Below are positions 45,262 to 53,343 of a stretch of DNA of 64,000 bases, piece by piece. Both the position numbers and the translations under genes were made by a program. Positions within the stretch are counted from its first letter, which is position 1. Each line of letters starts with the position of its first letter. The notes below the pieces were generated by a model that worked only from the letters and a program-made list of their open reading frames with translations, ran no database searches and was not told where the DNA came from. This DNA is from JAHDFB01 sp965658745 (GTDB lineage: Bacteria; Bacteroidota; Bacteroidia; Chitinophagales; Saprospiraceae): contig CBFHTK010000010.1 in NCBI GenBank assembly GCA_965658745.1, positions 57,302 through 121,301 on the forward strand, given 5' to 3'.

Positions 45262-45933
45262 ATGGATAGTCCAATCATAATTTGGTGGATTCTAGCTGGC
45301 GTCTCTTCGATCCTTACAGCCTACCTTATTCATCGGAATCACTCAGAAAAACTAAGAATAGAAGAAGCAAGATTGAAAAAAGAGAGTCCTGATGTTAACT
45401 ATGATTACAATCGATTCAACACAAAAGACCAACGAACGACTAATATCGAGATCTCAAATGAACAGTTCATTATAGAAACTGATATGCAGCATGTCCAGAT
45501 AGCCAATGAGATGTTGTTTCTTCGCAATTCCTCAGAAATTGTAAATCTAGGTAAGATTCGATTCGACCTCACCGTTACCCCTTTCATTAAGGAACTGATA
45601 TCCGCAGATATTTATACCCAGAGCGATATTTCAGGAATGATCATTTTCTTTGCGCATGAACCATACACTAGTGTGCTACTTGAATATCTCAAAGAAGTGC
45701 ACAAAATCAGTTTGAGCTTACCCGAGGACTTTAAGAACACTTATCTGCAATTTAACGCTGTAATCACAGATCCTGCTGACGACATTGTACAGATAAAGGG
45801 ACTTTTCCTTGATGGTCAAAGATGGGAAGTCAACTTAAATATTAAATCCTATCGTATTCGCTTACAAGCACCGATTTCCTCACTTTCTAATACTTCTAAT
45901 TTCCAAGAAGCAGAATGGGAGGTAGAGGAATAA
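45262..45933 (+). CDS. Hypothetical protein with N-terminal membrane anchor
   Basis: 223 residues. A hydrophobic segment at about 5-22 (IIIWWILAGVSSILTAYLI) is followed by a soluble beta-rich region of about 180 residues with no recognised domain. It is the only plus-strand gene between the two lipoprotein genes, and its promoter region (about 200 bp) is divergent with the intact lipoprotein. Role is unknown. Confidence 0.6.
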   Translation: MDSPIIIWWILAGVSSILTAYLIHRNHSEKLRIEEARLKKESPDVNYDYNRFNTKDQRTTNIEISNEQFIIETDMQHVQIANEMLFLRNSSEIVNLGKIRFDLTVTPFIKELISADIYTQSDISGMIIFFAHEPYTSVLLEYLKEVHKISLSLPEDFKNTYLQFNAVITDPADDIVQIKGLFLDGQRWEVNLNIKSYRIRLQAPISSLSNTSNFQEAEWEVEE

Positions 45934-46063
45934 CCTATAACAACACCTCCTTGATATTTAGTTTTCTTCTTAGAACCTAAGACTAGGATAAGGCGGCAAT
46001 CAAATCCAAAAGTATATTCTTAAATAATAGTCTTTGGTCCGCTGTCTCGGTTACATAACATAG

Positions 46064-47848
46064 TTATTCTAGCGTAACTTGAAAATCTACGAGTATCTGA
46101 TAATCTTCAAACGTAACCAATCCAGTTGTCCTTACAATTGTATCAATGTGTCCCTCAAACCGACCTCCAGCTCCTTCGTTCTTATATATGGTAGTATTAA
46201 CACAGGGTTCATTTAGCCAATCGAATTCATAATCTATACATCTAAAATACCTGTCTGTTAGAACACTCGTAGGGTCTCGAAATAAGAATTTAATTTCAAG
46301 GCTACCGACTTGATTTGGAGATATATCTTTAAATCCCATTGAGAGTTGAATATTGTCTTCTTGTGATTGCAACCATATTTCGTCATTTTGCTCGATATAA
46401 TCATTTGCTAGAAAATAAACTATATTTCTTTGATAATCTAACGCTGGGATTTGAATATTAATGTATTCGACAACTTCCTTACAAACATCAATATTTCCAA
46501 TATCTAATGCTTCTGCTTGTTGCTGAATCAAAACATTAACGGATTCGCTAACAAATTGATCATCCACGTCATAACCTTTTAATGTGTAAGGAAGATTTGG
46601 GCATAAGAAACCATTCCACTTTATATCACCATTCTCATCTGCATGAATTACTAATAATTGCGGACCTCCTTCAACTAGACAATATCCATTACTTAAAGGA
46701 TTGCCGTCACAGTCATTAAGAGATCCCGTTATTGAAGTAAAAAAAGATGTAGGAAAGATGATAGGTTCAACTACTACGTCACTGCTAAAAGGTCCAATCA
46801 CTGTTTCGTAGATAGGCTCCAAACACTGACTATGAACGAGTAATGTTAATGCTAGATTTGCTGGTACATACCCTTTAAAAACTCCATTTTCATTGGAATA
46901 TGCGGAACCAACTCCAACTGCATCATTGTAAATCGTGATCTTGGTCCAAACTAGCGGGTTGCCTTCTGAATCTATTATTTTCCCTTCTAGTTCTATTAAC
47001 GGAAATGGAGCATCGCAATTCCAAAAAGAAAAGTGAGAAACTTCTCCTACGTACTTATCTCCATGTAAAGTCGCTGTTGATTCTTCTACCCAATTACCAG
47101 TAGTTTCATCCATTGACCATAAAGGAATAGTAGGTGGTGCTAGTCCCAGAATTTAGGAAGGTACCGGCATAGTTAATATTGCAGATTCTCCATCAATCAA
47201 CTGCAAGGACGAACCTGTCGAGCTCTCAAGCTCTACTGCGACCATACCATATGTGGCTAGTTGAACAGGATTACCTTCAGCATCGATGCCTCCCAAATTA
47301 CCGGGCATTTGTTCGTATAATAAATCTCCTGTAGGGTCTATCCATCTTGCAAAAACAGTAACTTCTCCGTCATAAGTGGTATTATCTTCCAATACTATTG
47401 AATTTTTTTCAAACTCAATGCTTACTCCATCATCAGTTGATACTACAACTACTCCGCCACTCGAAGCCAGAAAAGCTCCTACTTTTTGCTTAATCAAGAG
47501 TTGGAGCGCAACAAAAGATTCTTTTCCTTCGCTAGGATTGAAAATTTTAATTCCTTCATAGTAACCTAGTCTACTTGCACTAATAACAGTACCATTCTGA
47601 TCAAACTTTCGATCTTGAACTCTGAAAATTCCATTGACATCCGTTTCCACCTCAACCGTCCCGATCTTCACTAATACTCCTGACAAGGGTTCATCATTTT
47701 CATTCGTTATGACTCCTCTCACGGAGGAGGTTACAAGTGTCACTGTTGAAGGATCCGCATTATCGTTCTCAAACTGATCATCCTCACATGAACTTATGCT
47801 GAGTATCAAGCCAAGACAAAGAAATATTAAGGGATTGATTCGTTTCAT
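46064..47848 (-). pseudogene. Paralogous surface lipoprotein broken by one in-frame TAA
   Basis: The frame from ATG 47848 (lipobox SISSC, C21) to 46064 is open except for a TAA at 47155-47153. Around it the protein reads LTMPVPS-stop-ILGLAPPTIPLWSMD, where the intact paralogue at 43285-45063 has LTMPVPAEILGQAPASIPLW, so one GAA-to-TAA change fits. After the stop 362 further codons stay open, and the sequence WNCDAPFPLIELEGKIID and later repeats remain conserved at protein level. Most simply it is a recently inactivated gene. A sequencing error or readthrough cannot be excluded. An ATG at 47113 could restart translation. The usual role would be a surface lipoprotein like its neighbour. Confidence 0.8.
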
Positions 47849-48421
47849 TGGATTGCGTTTTCGTGTTGTGACCAGTATTGGTGTAAAGATGCCTACATGA
47901 AAGGTACAAATTGTACCTCTAGTAAATATACAGCACGCGACAGTTAAAGAGCCTGCAAAAATGTACAATTAATAAAACAAAAGAGAAGCTAGTCAGCTAA
48001 GGGACAGCTCATTACAAAAGGTAAACTCATTAAAATGAATGGGAAAAATCTCTCCTCAACGTTTATTCAAGGCAATAATACATCGCCGTTCGCTACGACC
48101 TCCAGGTCGTATGCGGTACTACGTGTCGGCCTCCCGGCCGATACTAACTTACATTTCAATACTTTAAAGGTGCCGCACCTACTGAGCTTCACTAATTCTA
48201 TATATCCATTCTACTTGAAATTTATGCACAGACGCATTGCTATGTGTCTTTCTTCACCATATCGTGACAACAAGCTCCATCAACTCCGTAGGAGTGACAC
48301 CTTTTTATCACATGATTGAATTCCATTCCCTAAACAAAGATTTTTGGATACTTACAATCTTTGACCTCCACGATAGTAGTATTCAACACCCAGACACAAG
48401 GCTACAGCCTAGTTAACGGAA
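47849..48421. repeat. Intergenic region with several short palindromes (REP-like)
   Basis: No gene is supported in these 573 bp; a 94-codon plus-strand frame at 48035 lacks family features. Four tight palindromes occur: TACGACCT-CC-AGGTCGTA (48094-48111), TCGGCC-TCCC-GGCCGA (48126-48141), ACTCC-GTA-GGAGT (48283-48295) and AGGCT-AC-AGCCT (48399-48410). They resemble the REP-like or mobile palindromic units found in many Bacteroidota, but copies elsewhere were not seen in this window. None is a terminator. Confidence 0.5.
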
Positions 48422-50065
48422 CTACTTCTTCTCCGCTATCCACTCCTTAAACTCCTTCAAGGTATACGAACTCAGATTATCTTCTGCTCGAACCCATGCT
48501 TTTCTTGCCACACGGACGCCATGTTTCACTAGATGAAGTGCTTCTTTTGAATGCGCATCTGGATTGATACTGATCTTGACGCCTTTCTCTAGTGCGTAGC
48601 AAATCCAGTGATAATCGAAATCAAGCCGACTAGGATGGGCGTTCAATTCGATCACAACATTGTTTTCTGCACAAGCATCAATTACACTTCCGTGATCAAT
48701 TGGATAACCCGCTCTGGACAGCAGTAATCTTCCTGTGGGATGACCCAAAATACGAGTTAATGGGTTCTTAATCGCAGCAATTAGTCTAGCTGTCGCCTTC
48801 GCTTCATCCATATTGAGATTACTATGAATCGAGGCAATAATTACATCGAAGCCCTCCAACATGCCTTTATCATAATCCAAAGATCCATCATTCAGAATAT
48901 CACTCTCGATTCCTTTGAAAATGTGGAAATCATCCATTTTGGCATTCAATTCGTCAATTTCCTTCCACTGCTCCAAAACGCGATCAGGTTTCAATCCATC
49001 GGCATAAAATGCTGACTGTGAATGGTCCGTGATCAACATATATTCCATTCCTTGTGACTTCGCATAGGCCGCCATATCAGCTAGACTATGCAATCCATCA
49101 CTATATGTAGAGTGGCAATGTACTAAGCCTTTGATATCGGAAACTTGAATAAGCTCCTCTTCTGACAAATTATTCTTGTTCTCATCCCAAAGTTCACGCT
49201 GAGGAGGCGACAAATAAGGAATCTCCAAAGCTTCCAAAATTGCTTCTTCGTTCAATTCATCTGGAAATTCTTCGAGCGCTAAACCATATTCCTCTTCGAG
49301 GTAAGAAATATAGTCTTCACTGCTGTTCAGACTGAGCTGTTCAGCCGCAAAATCACTAGCTGCACAATCAATAATGTGTACTGGGATAGATTTGTAATTC
49401 AACCCAGCAACATCACTGCTAGCCTTAGCCTGAATAAACCGTTCTACTTCTTCCAATCGATCCTCCGTAACTAAAATCTGAATACCTTCAATTATCTGAT
49501 TTTGTTTGGCTGCATCGCCAACAATAGCAGCATCCTGGCTAAAGTTTTCATCTATTTCACTTTGAATTTCTTCGATCTCGTTCTCAGCCGTAGCGAAATG
49601 TACAAAACCTTTTGAAGATTGATAATACTGAAGTTTCTTCTTTAGATCATCTTGCGTTTTCAGTCCAAAACCTTTTAACGCAACTAACCTATTTTCTTCA
49701 CACGCTTGTAAAAGTTCTCCAATCGTATCAATCTCAAGTTGATTCCAAATTGCAGAAACTTTTTTGGGCCCAAAGCCCCTTACCTGAATCATATCAATAA
49801 CACCTGGAGGAGTCATCGACTTATAACGCTCTAGTGTATCCATCTCTCCTTTAGAGTTCAACTCTCCAATCTTACCAACTATAGCTGTACCTAAACCAGG
49901 AATTGCTCCGATTTCATCTTCACTCATGTCTGTTAGCGGCCGCTCTTGCTTTCGCAAAACATTGTAGGCATTATAATACGAGCGAACTTTGAACGGATTC
50001 TCTCCGTGCAGTTCCATCAATTTTCCTAGTAGGTTGAATGATTTCGCAATGTCAATATTTTCCAT
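48422..50065 (-). CDS. PolX-like protein with inactive polymerase motifs and intact PHP domain
   Basis: 547 residues. The N-terminal helix-hairpin-helix region (about 1-150) has GLGTAIVGKIGELNSKG and RGFGPKKVSAIW. The palm region is degenerate: where PolX proteins have a GS-x-RR and G-D-x-D motif, this one has G183-D184-A-A-K and E193-G194-I195-Q196, so both catalytic aspartates are missing. The C-terminal PHP domain (about 310-547) is intact, with HCHSTYSDGLHS (H316, H318), ITDHSQ, ASIHSN, LGHPTG and NPDAH. It should act as a phosphodiesterase/exonuclease rather than a polymerase. It ends the helicase/queG operon. Confidence 0.85.
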   Translation of the reverse strand: MENIDIAKSFNLLGKLMELHGENPFKVRSYYNAYNVLRKQERPLTDMSEDEIGAIPGLGTAIVGKIGELNSKGEMDTLERYKSMTPPGVIDMIQVRGFGPKKVSAIWNQLEIDTIGELLQACEENRLVALKGFGLKTQDDLKKKLQYYQSSKGFVHFATAENEIEEIQSEIDENFSQDAAIVGDAAKQNQIIEGIQILVTEDRLEEVERFIQAKASSDVAGLNYKSIPVHIIDCAASDFAAEQLSLNSSEDYISYLEEEYGLALEEFPDELNEEAILEALEIPYLSPPQRELWDENKNNLSEEELIQVSDIKGLVHCHSTYSDGLHSLADMAAYAKSQGMEYMLITDHSQSAFYADGLKPDRVLEQWKEIDELNAKMDDFHIFKGIESDILNDGSLDYDKGMLEGFDVIIASIHSNLNMDEAKATARLIAAIKNPLTRILGHPTGRLLLSRAGYPIDHGSVIDACAENNVVIELNAHPSRLDFDYHWICYALEKGVKISINPDAHSKEALHLVKHGVRVARKAWVRAEDNLSSYTLKEFKEWIAEKK

Positions 50066-50091
50066 ACTATGGTTTACTTTATTTGTTTAGA

Positions 50092-51027
50092 TCAACTATG
50101 TGATTTAATAAACTTTACATTTCGCTTTATACCCTCATACTGAGCTCGTTTCAATGGTGACCCAGCAAATACATGATTAAATGTTATTTCTGTCATCTCT
50201 TCCCAGTCCCTCTTTTTCAAGTACTTTAATTCCTCTTTGGGCGTAAGTCTATGCTCCTTATTGGGCTCGGCAAATCGATTCCATGGACATACGTCTTGGC
50301 AGATGTCGCATCCAAAAATCCAATCCTCCATCTGACTTCCAAATTCTTCAGGTATACCTTCTTTTAGTTCTATTGTCAAGTAAGAAATGCATCGACTAGA
50401 ATCTAAAACATATCCACTCTCAGAAATTGCATCCGTAGGACAAGCATCGATACATTTGGTACAACTACCGCAATAATCCTTAATCGGATGATTGTAATCG
50501 AACTCAAGATCTGTAACCATTTCAGCAAGAAAAAAGTTGGATCCTTTTTGCTTATTGATCAGTAGCGTATTCTTCCCTATCCATCCCAAACCTGATCTTT
50601 TGGCCCAATCTCGCTCAAGTATAGGCGCAGAATCAACAAACAGTCTTGCCAATATCGAAGTACCCAGTAGCTCCTCAATTTGATTCTTAAAGCGAATCAG
50701 TTTCTTCTTAATAAACCTGTGGTAATCTTTTCCATACGCGTAGCTTGCGATTTTGTATCGATCATCCGTTGGCAAAACCTCTTCTGGAGCGTAATTAAAA
50801 AGTAATGAAATAACAGATTTTGCACCTGGAACTAATTTGGTAGGATCTACCCTTTTATCAAAGACATCCTCTAGATAATCCATCGTTCCATGATTACCGT
50901 TAGAAAGCCAAGATTCAAGTTTTCGCGCTTCGTCATCCATATGTTCAGCTCGGGCAAAACCAACTTGAGCAAACCCCTGATCAAGAGCTAGCTTTTCAAC
51001 TTGACGTTGCAGTAGTTGCTTGTTCAT
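50092..51027 (-). CDS. queG: Epoxyqueuosine reductase
   Basis: 311 residues. Two ferredoxin-like cluster motifs, CGSCTKCIDACPTDAI and CDICQDVCPWNRF, follow an N-terminal cobalamin-type domain with SAPILERDWAKRSGLGWIGK, which is the QueG signature. The enzyme reduces epoxyqueuosine to queuosine in tRNA, using cobalamin and two [4Fe-4S] clusters. The gene lies 12 bp after the helicase stop and 26 bp before the PolX-like gene, so it is part of that operon. It lacks the HEAT-like C-terminal extension found in longer QueG proteins. Confidence 0.95.
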   Translation of the reverse strand: MNKQLLQRQVEKLALDQGFAQVGFARAEHMDDEARKLESWLSNGNHGTMDYLEDVFDKRVDPTKLVPGAKSVISLLFNYAPEEVLPTDDRYKIASYAYGKDYHRFIKKKLIRFKNQIEELLGTSILARLFVDSAPILERDWAKRSGLGWIGKNTLLINKQKGSNFFLAEMVTDLEFDYNHPIKDYCGSCTKCIDACPTDAISESGYVLDSSRCISYLTIELKEGIPEEFGSQMEDWIFGCDICQDVCPWNRFAEPNKEHRLTPKEELKYLKKRDWEEMTEITFNHVFAGSPLKRAQYEGIKRNVKFIKSHS

Positions 51028-51039
51028 GGGTATCTGTTA

Positions 51040-53343
51040 CTAGCTATCAAGAATTTGAAGCTTTGCAAATCTTAACATGATTCTTCGTTCCGAATTGTCC
51101 ATCTGATCAAAACGAATGGATGCCACTCGATTATCTCTTGCCCCATCGATTGAGATGACTTCTCCTTCTCCAAACTTCAAATGCAATACTTTCATTCCTT
51201 CTTCTATAGCTGACGAAGGACTAGCTTTGAAGTCAGAGGGATCAATCCCAATATCTACCTTCTTGATAGGAGCTAGTTTTTTGAAATTACCAGAAATACT
51301 AGCTCTAGTAGCTCTTGCAGACCCGAAAGAAGCAGTCGTATTTCCTACACTGATAACGGAATCAACATTGTCTCCTCCGATTTCCTCCATAAATCTACTC
51401 ATGTCATTATTGCGAACCTGTCCATAATGATATCTAGAGCCCGCACATGTCAAGGTCAGGTACTTTTCGGCACGCGTTATTGCTACGTAGAACAGCCGAC
51501 GTTCTTCATCCAACTGTGCTGGATCACCTTGCGATAAGTAACTAGGAAATAGATTCTCTTCAAGCCCAACAACAAAAACGGATGGAAATTCAAGTCCTTT
51601 GGCAGCATGAACAGACATTAAAGTCACGTGCTCCAATGAAGGATCAGTTTCATCTTGATCGGTAATCAAGGCAATATTCTGGAGATATGTCGCAAGAGAC
51701 TTATTATCTACCATCTCTAAAGTCTGACCTTCTTGAATTTCATCAGTATCTATAAACTCTTTGATACCATCTAGTAATGAACTCACATTCTCTACCCGAC
51801 TTATACCTTCCGGTGTGTTATCGACTTTTAACAAATCAAGTATACCACTCTTTTTTACAATATACGAAGCAATTGTATATGCATCTTGAGTTTTTGCTCG
51901 CTCTTGAAAATCCTTGATCATCATACCAAAGTTCAACAAGGTATTCTTCGCTCTACCACTCAATGGCACCATTCCTATTGCCTCCCACATACTGATTTGG
52001 TTATCGTCAGCGTACTTTGTGATCTTCCCAATCGTCGTATTTCCTAGTCCACGTTTCGGGTAATTTATTATTCTTTTGAATGCTTCGTTATCGCGATAGT
52101 TTACTGTCAGGCGCAGATATGCAACAACGTCTTTGATTTCTTTCCTGGAATAGAAACTCAAGCCTCCATAAATTCTATAAGGTATATTGTGCCGTCGCAG
52201 ATGCTCTTCAAATACCCTTGATTGCGCATTAGTTCTGTATAGAATAGCAATGTCATTGTACTTAAGATGATAGCGATTTCGTTGTTCCGTAATCAACGAA
52301 GCAACTTTTCTACCTTCTTCCGTATCTGTCAGACATCGTTCAACTTTTATCTTTTCGCCTTCATCTATGTCCGTCCAAATCTTCTTCTGAATTTGCTTCT
52401 TGTTGAAAGAAATAACATCATTCGCAGCATTCACAATATAACTCGTTGAACGATAATTCTGCTCAAGTTTAAAAGTCTGCACTTTTGGAAAATCAGCTTC
52501 AAACTTCAATATGTTCTCAATCGTCGCACCACGAAAAGAATATATACTCTGTGCATCATCTCCTACAATATTTACATTATTTGGAGACCCATCATATACC
52601 ACCAATTGTCTAATAATTTGGTATTGAAGGAAGTTTGTATCCTGAAACTCATCAACAAGTACATATTCAAATTTATTCTGATACTTCTCTTTTACGTTGT
52701 CGTGATTTTCGTACAATAAACGAAACATCTGTAATAGTAAGTCATCAAAGTCCATGGCTCCAGAACGCATCAATTGCTCCATATACTTGCCATAAATCAT
52801 CTGCGTCATCGGCCTGCGATTGATCCGATCTTGACTTAATAAGTCTTCATTTGAACCATACAGCTTAGGAGTTATAAGGTTACTCTTAGCCATCGAGATT
52901 CGTGACCTGATGATGTTGGGTTGATATACCTTTGGATCAAGAGACATTTTTTTTATGATCTCCTTGACCACGCTTTTGGTATCATCGGTATCGTAAATTG
53001 TGAAGTCATTTGGATAGCCAATCAAATGTGCGTCATATCTTAAAAATCTTGCAAAAATTGAGTGAAATGTACCAGCGAGCACTCTATTTGCCACAGGTCC
53101 AATCACTTTTTCAATTCGGGCCTTCATCTCCTTAGCGGCCTTATTTGTAAAAGTTAAGGCAAGAATTTTATGTGGAGGAACACCTTGTTGGATCAAGTGA
53201 GCTATTCGATAAGTTAGTACTCGGGTCTTTCCAGAACCAGGTCCTGCGATAACCATCACAGGTCCGCTACCAGCTGTAACTGCCTGTCGTTGAATTTCAT
53301 TTAACTCATCGAGATAATTGCTTTTCGCTACTTTTCCGTCCAT
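51040..53343 (-). CDS. UvrD/PcrA-type superfamily 1 DNA helicase
   Basis: 767 residues from ATG 53343 (the conserved LDELNEIQRQAV begins soon after); an in-frame start 42 bp upstream is inside the neighbouring gene. Motifs: Walker A AGPGSGKT, motif Ia LALTFTNKAAKEM, motif II VDEFQDTN, motif III GDDAQSIYSFRGA, motif IV LEQNYRST, motif V SVHAAKGLEF and motif VI LFYVAITRAE. A C-terminal segment GVEEGMKVLHLKFGEGEVIS resembles the PcrA tail. It unwinds DNA in excision repair and restart. It overlaps the upstream membrane protein gene by 16 bp. Confidence 0.95.
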   Translation of the reverse strand: MDGKVAKSNYLDELNEIQRQAVTAGSGPVMVIAGPGSGKTRVLTYRIAHLIQQGVPPHKILALTFTNKAAKEMKARIEKVIGPVANRVLAGTFHSIFARFLRYDAHLIGYPNDFTIYDTDDTKSVVKEIIKKMSLDPKVYQPNIIRSRISMAKSNLITPKLYGSNEDLLSQDRINRRPMTQMIYGKYMEQLMRSGAMDFDDLLLQMFRLLYENHDNVKEKYQNKFEYVLVDEFQDTNFLQYQIIRQLVVYDGSPNNVNIVGDDAQSIYSFRGATIENILKFEADFPKVQTFKLEQNYRSTSYIVNAANDVISFNKKQIQKKIWTDIDEGEKIKVERCLTDTEEGRKVASLITEQRNRYHLKYNDIAILYRTNAQSRVFEEHLRRHNIPYRIYGGLSFYSRKEIKDVVAYLRLTVNYRDNEAFKRIINYPKRGLGNTTIGKITKYADDNQISMWEAIGMVPLSGRAKNTLLNFGMMIKDFQERAKTQDAYTIASYIVKKSGILDLLKVDNTPEGISRVENVSSLLDGIKEFIDTDEIQEGQTLEMVDNKSLATYLQNIALITDQDETDPSLEHVTLMSVHAAKGLEFPSVFVVGLEENLFPSYLSQGDPAQLDEERRLFYVAITRAEKYLTLTCAGSRYHYGQVRNNDMSRFMEEIGGDNVDSVISVGNTTASFGSARATRASISGNFKKLAPIKKVDIGIDPSDFKASPSSAIEEGMKVLHLKFGEGEVISIDGARDNRVASIRFDQMDNSERRIMLRFAKLQILDS

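Noticed and set aside
46064..47848. Two separate lipoprotein genes instead of one broken gene
   Set aside because: The two parts are in the same frame, separated by one TAA and only 14 codons from the next ATG; the second part has no signal peptide and aligns with the middle of the intact paralogue.
48035..48319. 94-codon plus-strand open reading frame in the palindrome island
   Set aside because: It crosses two of the palindromes, has no family features and unusual composition (many Ser/Leu/Arg), and no promoter or ribosome-binding site was seen.
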